DNA of 64,000 bases from Blastococcus fimeti (GTDB taxonomy: Bacteria > Actinomycetota > Actinomycetes > Mycobacteriales > Geodermatophilaceae), in the NCBI GenBank assembly GCA_900102115.1, contig FNAW01000001.1:186001-250000 (forward strand), in the 5' to 3' direction. Position numbers and translations under genes: made by a program. Under the pieces are notes generated by a model. That model searched no databases, was not told where the DNA came from, and was given only the letters and a program-made list of their open reading frames with translations. Within the stretch, counting starts at the first letter, position 1. Each line of letters begins with the position of its first letter. Below, piece after piece: positions 59,615-64,000 of this stretch.

Positions 59615-60121
59615 GTGGTCGACGTCCCCGCCCTGCCCACCGTCCGGATCGAGCCCGCCACCCCGGAGGACCACGCCGGCATCGCCGACCTCACCGTGTC
59701 GGTCTACGTGGGGGGCGGGCTGGCCGGCCCCGACTACGGGGTGGAGCTGGCCGACGTGGCGCGGCGGGCCGAGCTGGCCGAGCTGCTCGTCGTCCGCGAC
59801 GGGGACGGGCGCCTGGTCGGCAGCGTCGCCCTGGTCCTCGACGGGGAGTTCGGGGAGGTCACCGAGTCCGGGGACGAGGCAGCGGTGCGCATGCTGGTCG
59901 TCGACCCGGAGGCCCAGGGGCAGGGCATCGGGGCACTGCTGATGACCGAGTGCCTGCGACGGGCGCGGGCTGCCGGCAAGCGGCGCATGGTGCTGTCCAC
60001 CAGCACGGTCATGACCGCGGCGCACCGGCTCTACGAGCGGCTGGGCTTCACCCGGCTGCCCGAGCGCGACTGGTCGCCGGTGCCCGGCGTCGACCTGCTG
60101 GTCTACGCCCTCGACCTCTGA
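59615..60121 (+). CDS. GNAT family N-acetyltransferase
   Basis: A 168-residue acetyltransferase with VRMLVVDPEAQGQGIGALLMTECL (acetyl-CoA loop) and LYERLGFTRLPERDW. The substrate is unknown. The GTG at 59615 follows a TACGCT box (59602-59607) by seven bases. Divergent from pdtaS and convergent with the carrier gene, it is an addition to the mycobacterial order. Confidence 0.9.
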   Translation: MVDVPALPTVRIEPATPEDHAGIADLTVSVYVGGGLAGPDYGVELADVARRAELAELLVVRDGDGRLVGSVALVLDGEFGEVTESGDEAAVRMLVVDPEAQGQGIGALLMTECLRRARAAGKRRMVLSTSTVMTAAHRLYERLGFTRLPERDWSPVPGVDLLVYALDL

Positions 60122-60147
60122 CCCTGCGGAGCCGGGATCGGCGGCCC

Positions 60148-60372
60148 TCAGCCGGTCGCGACGGTGGCGATGAGGTCGCCCTCCTGGAGCACCTCGCCCT
60201 CGACGACGTGCATCGCCTCGACGGTGCCGGCGAGCTCGGTGAGGACGGGGATCTCCATCTTCATCGACTCGAGGATGACCAGCGTGTCCCCGGCGGCGAC
60301 CTGGGAACCGGCGGTGACCAGCACCTTCCAGACGCTGGAGACCATCTCGGCGTGGATCTCCTCGACCGCCAC
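60148..60372 (-). CDS. Orphan biotinyl carrier protein (TB7.3-like)
   Basis: A 74-residue free-standing biotinyl domain with the biotinylation motif LESMKMEIPVL and the symmetric partner strand EVLQEGDLIATV. It corresponds to M. tuberculosis Rv3221c (TB7.3). It has no carboxylase in the same chain. GAGGAGG precedes the GTG by five bases. The carboxylase-like gene lies 71 bases upstream on the same strand. Which enzyme it serves is unknown. Confidence 0.93.
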   Translation of the reverse strand: MAVEEIHAEMVSSVWKVLVTAGSQVAAGDTLVILESMKMEIPVLTELAGTVEAMHVVEGEVLQEGDLIATVATG

Positions 60373-60443
60373 CAGGCCTCCTCTCGCGCGGGCCGCTCCG
60401 GGGTCCCGGGGGCCTGCGGTCATCCTGGCACGGCCGTCCCGGC

Positions 60444-61493
60444 TCAGGCGCCCGGTACGGCGTCGCCGGCGGCGAGCCGCTTCAGGACGGCGCGGACGTC
60501 CGGCCCGTCGTGCGGCACCCCGAGCTCCGGCAGCCCCGACAGCACCTGGCTCGCGGCACGGGCTGCGGTCGCCGTGTCGTCGGCGGCGGCGCTGACCGTG
60601 GCCAGCAGCGCGTCGTACCAGCCGTCCAGCCGGTCGCCCGGTTCGTAGCCGCCGACGGCGACGAGGTCCACGCCCGCCTCCGGGCGGGGCTCGGGGCGTC
60701 CCGTTCCCGGCAGCCGCGCCGCGATCCGGCCCGCCTCCCCCGGAGGCAGCGTCGAGCGCAACTGCACCGAGACCGCGGACCGCCACGGCGACGAGGCAGG
60801 GTCACCGGCGTCGCTCCGGGCCGGGACGGCGCTGCGCAGGGCCAGTTCGACGGCGTCGACACCGTGCGCCCGCTCCAGGACGGCGATGTCGATGGAGAAG
60901 CCGGCGGCGACCTCCGCCAGCTCGCCGTCGGGCGCGATGCCGACCGTCACCAGCCCGCGCCAGCCGACCTCGGCCAGCCGGCCCGCCGCGGACGGGACCG
61001 GCGCCGGCCCGTCGGGGGTCCAGGACACCCGGGCGATGCCGGCGGCGCGGTCGCGCGAGACCGGCGTCGGGAAGCGGAGCCCGTCGGCGGTCACCCAGGC
61101 GAGCAGCCCGCGCTCGCTGGCCGGCTCCACGCCGTCGCCACCCAGCCGCTCCAGCACGTCGGGGTCTGGGCCCACCCAGAGCAGGCCCGCCTCGCGCACC
61201 GCGGCGGCGAGCCGGGCGTTGCCCGCCAGCGCCGGCGGCACCGGCAGGACGGCGGTGACGCCGCTGCGCCGCGCGGCCTCGACGATGCGGTCGACGGCCA
61301 GGTAGGACTCGGTAGCGGGCGCGGGGCCCAGCAGGACGGCCTCGTCGGCCAGCCGCACGTGCCGGGCCGAGCGCTCGGCCTCGGAGTGCACCGCCACGGC
61401 CTTCACGCCCAGGCGCGCGCACGAGGCGATGACGCCGCACGCGGCCGGCCCCCGGCCCGCGACGAGCACGCTCTCGATCCCCAGGTGTGCCAC
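60444..61493 (-). CDS. Biotin carboxylase-like protein lacking most of the ATP-grasp domain
   Basis: A 349-residue protein. Residues 6-118 follow the biotin carboxylase N-terminal domain (ESVLVAGRGPAACGVIASCA, AVHSEAERSARHVRLADEAV, GPAPATESYLAVDRIVEAA, VGPDPDVLERLG), but the usual GEIA is GPAA and HPGYGFLSEN is replaced. Only about 100 residues stand where some 210 of ATP-grasp are expected, and the lysines and glutamates for ATP are not seen. Residues 236-349 follow the C-terminal domain (GYEPGDRLDGWYDALLATV). Probably a pseudoenzyme. The GTG at 61493 has AGGAGGAG upstream. Partner carrier downstream. Confidence 0.82.
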   Translation of the reverse strand: MAHLGIESVLVAGRGPAACGVIASCARLGVKAVAVHSEAERSARHVRLADEAVLLGPAPATESYLAVDRIVEAARRSGVTAVLPVPPALAGNARLAAAVREAGLLWVGPDPDVLERLGGDGVEPASERGLLAWVTADGLRFPTPVSRDRAAGIARVSWTPDGPAPVPSAAGRLAEVGWRGLVTVGIAPDGELAEVAAGFSIDIAVLERAHGVDAVELALRSAVPARSDAGDPASSPWRSAVSVQLRSTLPPGEAGRIAARLPGTGRPEPRPEAGVDLVAVGGYEPGDRLDGWYDALLATVSAAADDTATAARAASQVLSGLPELGVPHDGPDVRAVLKRLAAGDAVPGA

Positions 61494-61661
61494 GGCTCCT
61501 CCTGCGTTCCCCCCGCCCGGCGCATGCGCACCGCCGCCCCGTGAGAGGCTGGAGCCGTCAGCTTGGCGGCTCCGGCTACGCCGCGCACGATACGTGCGCC
61601 GTCGCGCCGGGCCGCGCATCCCCGGGTCCCGCGACCCACCGGCAGAGAGAGGAGGGCAGCG

Positions 61662-61736
61662 ATGTCCAAGCGTGGACGCAAGCGTCGCGCTCGCAAGAAG
61701 AGCGGCGCCAACCACGGCAAGCGCCCCAACGCTTGA
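61662..61736 (+). CDS. 50S ribosomal protein bL37 (24 residues)
   Basis: A tiny basic protein, MSKRGRKRRARKK then SGANHGKRPNA, matching the actinobacterial ribosomal protein bL37 found in mycobacterial 50S structures. A GGAGGG site lies five bases before the ATG, and a clear terminator follows. It is shorter than most gene finders accept. Confidence 0.9.
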   Translation: MSKRGRKRRARKKSGANHGKRPNA

Positions 61737-61772
61737 GCTGAGCTCGCGCTCTCGTCGAGGGCTGCGAACGCT

Positions 61773-61812
61773 CGAAGGCCCCGTCCCCGCTGCTGCGGGT
61801 ACGGGGCCTTCG
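61773..61812. terminator. Bidirectional terminator after bL37
   Basis: Stem CGAAGGCCCCGT/ACGGGGCCTTCG enclosing a 16-base loop that itself can pair (CCCGC/GCGGG). It lies between convergent bL37 and rshA. Confidence 0.8.
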
Positions 61813-61824
61813 TCGTCGTACGGT

Positions 61825-62154
61825 CTACTCGCCGGAGCGTTCGACCGTGATCCGCTCGACGGTGACCTGCGTGCCGTCCTCCTCGAAGGAGACGCTGGTC
61901 AGCTGCATCTTGATCCGCTCGCGCAGCGAGGGGGGCGGCACGTCGCCTCCGCAGCGGCGCCGGACCAGGGCCTTGAACTCCTGCTCGATGCCGAACTCGC
62001 GCAGGCAGGAGGAGCAGTCCTCCAGGTGCTCGGCGATCACGCCGCGGCGGGCGTCGCTGGTCTCGTGGTCGAGGAACTCGAACACGTGCGTGAGCACGTC
62101 GTCGCAGGAGTTGATCTCGATCGGCTCGCTGCTCTGAGGGACGTCGTCGGCCAT
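61825..62154 (-). CDS. rshA: Redox-sensing zinc anti-sigma factor (RshA/RsrA)
   Basis: A 109-residue ZAS protein with the H43-x3-C47-x2-C50 motif (EHLEDCSSC) and a further cysteine at C17. Under reducing conditions it binds SigH/SigR; thiol oxidation releases zinc and frees the sigma factor. Its ATG overlaps the sigH stop by one base (TGATG), so the two are made in step. The C-terminal 40 residues are a variable acidic tail. Confidence 0.95.
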   Translation of the reverse strand: MADDVPQSSEPIEINSCDDVLTHVFEFLDHETSDARRGVIAEHLEDCSSCLREFGIEQEFKALVRRRCGGDVPPPSLRERIKMQLTSVSFEEDGTQVTVERITVERSGE

Positions 62155-62843
62155 CAGGAGCTCGCCTCCTCACCGGCTCCGGCGCGGACGAAGCCGCGCT
62201 CACGGGCGTAGTCGGCCAGCAGCTTCTGCAGCCCGCGGCGACCGCGGTGCAGACGAGACATCACCGTGCCGATGGGCGTGCCCATGATCTCGGCGATCTC
62301 CTTGTAGGCGAACCCCTCGACGTCGGCCAGGTAGACGGCCAGGCGGAAGTCCTCCGGCAGCTGCTGCAGGGCCTCCTTGATGTCGGAGTCCGGCAGGTGG
62401 TCCAGCGCCTCGATCTCGGCCGACCGCAGCCCGCTGGAGCTGTGCTCCTCGGCGGCGTAGAGCTGCCAGTCCTGCACCTGGTCGGTGGGGTACTGCTGCG
62501 GCTGACGCTGCTTCTTGCGGTAGCTGTTGATGTAGGTGTTGGTCAGGATTCGGTACAGCCACGCCTTGAGGTTGGTGCCCTCGGCGAACTGGTGGAAGGC
62601 CGAGTAGGCCTTCACGAACGTCTCCTGGACCAGGTCCTCGGCGTCGGCCGGGTTGCGGGTCATCCGCAGGGCGGCCGGGTAGAGCTGGTCGAGGAACGGA
62701 AGGGCGTCGCGCTCGAAGCGTGCGTCCCGCTCGGCACGGGTCTCGGCGACCTCCGTGCGGCTACCGCCCTCGCGCGCCTCGGGGACCTCCACCGGCGCGG
62801 CGGGGATCTGACCGGGCTCGTCGATCACGGGCTCCTCGGGCAC
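62154..62843 (-). CDS. sigH: ECF sigma factor SigH/SigR (thiol-oxidative stress)
   Basis: A 229-residue group-4 sigma factor. Region 2 reads [29 protein letters not shown] with [22 protein letters not shown]. Region 4 is [26 protein letters not shown] with [23 protein letters not shown] chose GTG 62843 (AGAGGA upstream). A second GTG at 62828 also has GAGGAG, so two N-terminal forms are possible, as for Streptomyces SigR. The frame stays open to 63101 but would cross the divergent gene's start. Confidence 0.95.
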   Translation of the reverse strand: MPEEPVIDEPGQIPAAPVEVPEAREGGSRTEVAETRAERDARFERDALPFLDQLYPAALRMTRNPADAEDLVQETFVKAYSAFHQFAEGTNLKAWLYRILTNTYINSYRKKQRQPQQYPTDQVQDWQLYAAEEHSSSGLRSAEIEALDHLPDSDIKEALQQLPEDFRLAVYLADVEGFAYKEIAEIMGTPIGTVMSRLHRGRRGLQKLLADYARERGFVRAGAGEEASS

Positions 62844-62981
62844 CGACCGTCCTCTCCGGGCTCCCCGGACACGGGGCGCCACATCGGTCGATCCTAGCCG
62901 CGTGGCATCCGGGCGGCCTGGCGGCCGTCGGGTCGCGACCCGCGGGCTGGCGTTGGAGACGGTGCTGCTCACGGCCGGTGC

Positions 62982-63007
62982 AACGGGGCCGGCCGCGCGC
63001 CGATTCC
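62982..63007 (-). promoter_or_regulatory. SigR/SigH autoregulatory promoter of sigH
   Basis: Minus-strand GGAAT (63003-63007), exactly 18 bases and GTT (62982-62984), a full match to the SigR consensus. The transcript leader would be about 130 bases. It predicts positive autoregulation as in Streptomyces sigRp2 and M. tuberculosis sigH. Confidence 0.8.
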
Positions 63008-63048
63008 CGGTCGCTGCCGGAAAGGTCGCGCGTCCTACGCTCCCGGCC

Positions 63049-63522
63049 GTGGCATCCACCCCCGCGGTGCGGGCACTGGAGCAGGCTTCGGTGCCGCACA
63101 CCCTCCACCCCTACGACGCGGGGCACGCCGGCGAGGCGGGCTACGGCGAGGCCGCCGTGGCGGCGCTCGGCGTGGACGCACGGCAGCTGTTCAAGACCCT
63201 GGTCACGGTGGTCGACGGGACCCTCACCGTGGCCGTCGTCCCGGTGGCGACGACGCTGGACCTGAAGGCGCTCGCCGCGGCCGCCGGTGGGCGCAAGGCC
63301 GCGATGGCGGACCCTGCCGCCGCCGAGCGCGCGACCGGCTACGTGCGCGGCGGGATCAGCCCGCTGGGCCAGCGGAAGGCCCTCCCGACCGTCGTCGACG
63401 AGTCGGCACTGGACTTCGCCACCGTGCTGGTGAGCGCGGGCCGGCGCGGCCTGCAGGTGGAGCTGCCGCCGGTGGAGCTCGTCCGGCTGACCCGCGCCCG
63501 CACCGCCCCGATCGGCCGCTGA
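63049..63522 (+). CDS. ybaK: YbaK/EbsC-type Cys-tRNA(Pro) deacylase
   Basis: A 157-residue trans-editing protein that hydrolyses mischarged Cys-tRNA(Pro) and similar. The catalytic-fold marks are [56 protein letters not shown] and [14 protein letters not shown]. The GTG at 63049 follows a TACGCT box (63036-63041) by seven bases, so the mRNA is leaderless. The start region overlaps the sigH promoter region back to back. Confidence 0.92.
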   Translation: MASTPAVRALEQASVPHTLHPYDAGHAGEAGYGEAAVAALGVDARQLFKTLVTVVDGTLTVAVVPVATTLDLKALAAAAGGRKAAMADPAAAERATGYVRGGISPLGQRKALPTVVDESALDFATVLVSAGRRGLQVELPPVELVRLTRARTAPIGR

Positions 63523-63531
63523 GCCGCCGGC

Positions 63532-64000
63532 TCAGGGGCGGCCGTACGGCGTCAGCAGCTGGTCGACCGGGGCGTGGTCGTCGGTCAGGACGTCGGCGTC
63601 CCCGACGAGGTCGTCCACGTCGGCGCCCGAGGCCACCCGCCAGGCCAGGTCGTGGTCGGTCATCGCGGCGGCGATCGCCTCGGTGTCCAGCGGCTGCTGC
63701 GAGGCGACTGCGATGACGTTGCCGCCGTCCTCCCCCGTGAGGATCGGCACCCGCGCCAGCAGGACCACGTGCTCGAAGACCTCGCGCAGGGTGGCCAGCT
63801 CGGCACGGACGAAGCCGAGCGGCGGGTTGTCGATCAGGTTCACCGCGTAGACGCCGTCGTCGGCGAGCGCTCGGTCGACCAGCCGCAGCGCCTCCCGGGT
63901 GGTCAGCTGCCACGGCACGGACAGACCGCCGAAGGCGTCGCCGACGACGAGGTCGCGCTCCCCCGCCGGCTCGTCGGCCAGCCCGACCCGGCCGTCCGCG
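63532..64000 (-). CDS. Spermidine synthase-like methyltransferase-fold protein, 5' end beyond the window
   Basis: The C-terminal 155 residues of a spermidine-synthase-family protein are visible: the DLVVGDAFGG core followed by PWQLTTREALRLVDRALADDGVYAVNLIDNPP, the usual motif of actinobacterial fused or stand-alone SpeE-like proteins. The N-terminal half, where the decarboxylated-SAM site would lie, is missing, so function cannot be judged. It is convergent with ybaK. Confidence 0.8.
   Translation of the reverse strand, partial: ADGRVGLADEPAGERDLVVGDAFGGLSVPWQLTTREALRLVDRALADDGVYAVNLIDNPPLGFVRAELATLREVFEHVVLLARVPILTGEDGGNVIAVASQQPLDTEAIAAAMTDHDLAWRVASGADVDDLVGDADVLTDDHAPVDQLLTPYGRP

Noticed and set aside
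62844..63101. An 86-codon upstream extension of sigH
   Set aside because: The frame is open, but it crosses the SigR-type promoter and the start of the divergent ybaK gene; homologues begin near the chosen GTG.

Overview
The window is about 64 kb of a very GC-rich actinobacterial chromosome. GTG starts are frequent, third codon positions are almost always G or C, and gene order follows Mycobacterium closely over two long stretches. The gene mix suggests a free-living actinobacterium, possibly Geodermatophilaceae (Blastococcus, Geodermatophilus, Modestobacter); no rRNA is present to confirm this. It combines a mycobacterium-like ATP synthase and threonine/lysine block with a nickel superoxide dismutase and a coenzyme-B12 mutase of the ethylmalonyl-CoA type. 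I see no insertion sequence, prophage, CRISPR array or rRNA operon. There is one tRNA, tRNA-Arg(CCG).

Layout. 1-9.7 kb: acyl-CoA metabolism (a cut-off 3-hydroxyacyl-CoA dehydrogenase, an ECHDC3-like hydratase, MeaA-type mutase and a PduO-type cobalamin adenosyltransferase), mismatch endonuclease NucS, a lipoprotein, a dicarboxylate symporter and MurA. 9.7-33.2 kb: a housekeeping block on the minus strand, read from high to low coordinate as argS-lysA-hom-thrC-thrB, rho, rpmE, prfA-prmC-Ser/Thr kinase-tsaC, wecA, two AtpI-like membrane proteins, atpBEFHAGDC and a DUF2550 protein. It matches the Mycobacterium tuberculosis order Rv1292-Rv1312, with two departures: a transmembrane PASTA kinase lies between prmC and tsaC, and a 64-residue frame plus a hairpin separate atpD from atpC. 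33.3-44.2 kb: DUF3105 and DUF305 membrane proteins, the tRNA, RidA, a hydrolase, a GH16-like protein, a short-chain dehydrogenase, an ABC-F protein, an adenylate cyclase with a stress protein, an MFS transporter and an ABC exporter. 44.3-57.4 kb: 2-oxoglutarate decarboxylase Kgd, malic enzyme, RmlC, the divergent sodX/sodN pair, a SpoIIE-type phosphatase, phospholipid genes psd-pssA, and a DAG-kinase-type enzyme. 57.4-64 kb: a redox and stress regulation cluster resembling M. tuberculosis Rv3219-Rv3223c: whiB1, pdtaS, an orphan biotinyl carrier, a carboxylase-like protein, the 24-residue ribosomal protein bL37, rshA, sigH/sigR, then a YbaK deacylase and a cut-off spermidine-synthase-like gene.

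How the parts connect. Many genes start 6-8 bases after a TANNNT box and so are probably leaderless. Several operons are joined by ATGA or GTGA overlaps, including the whole argS-lysA-hom-thrC-thrB run. A textbook SigR/SigH promoter (GGAAT-N18-GTT) precedes sigH, and a near match (GAAAT-N18-GTT) precedes rpmE, tying ribosomal protein L31 to thiol stress. A perfect GTGA-N6-TCAC palindrome precedes whiB1, and an adenylate cyclase is also present. The most unusual item is a 349-residue protein beside the lone biotinyl carrier. It keeps the N- and C-terminal domains of biotin carboxylase but has lost most of the ATP-grasp domain.
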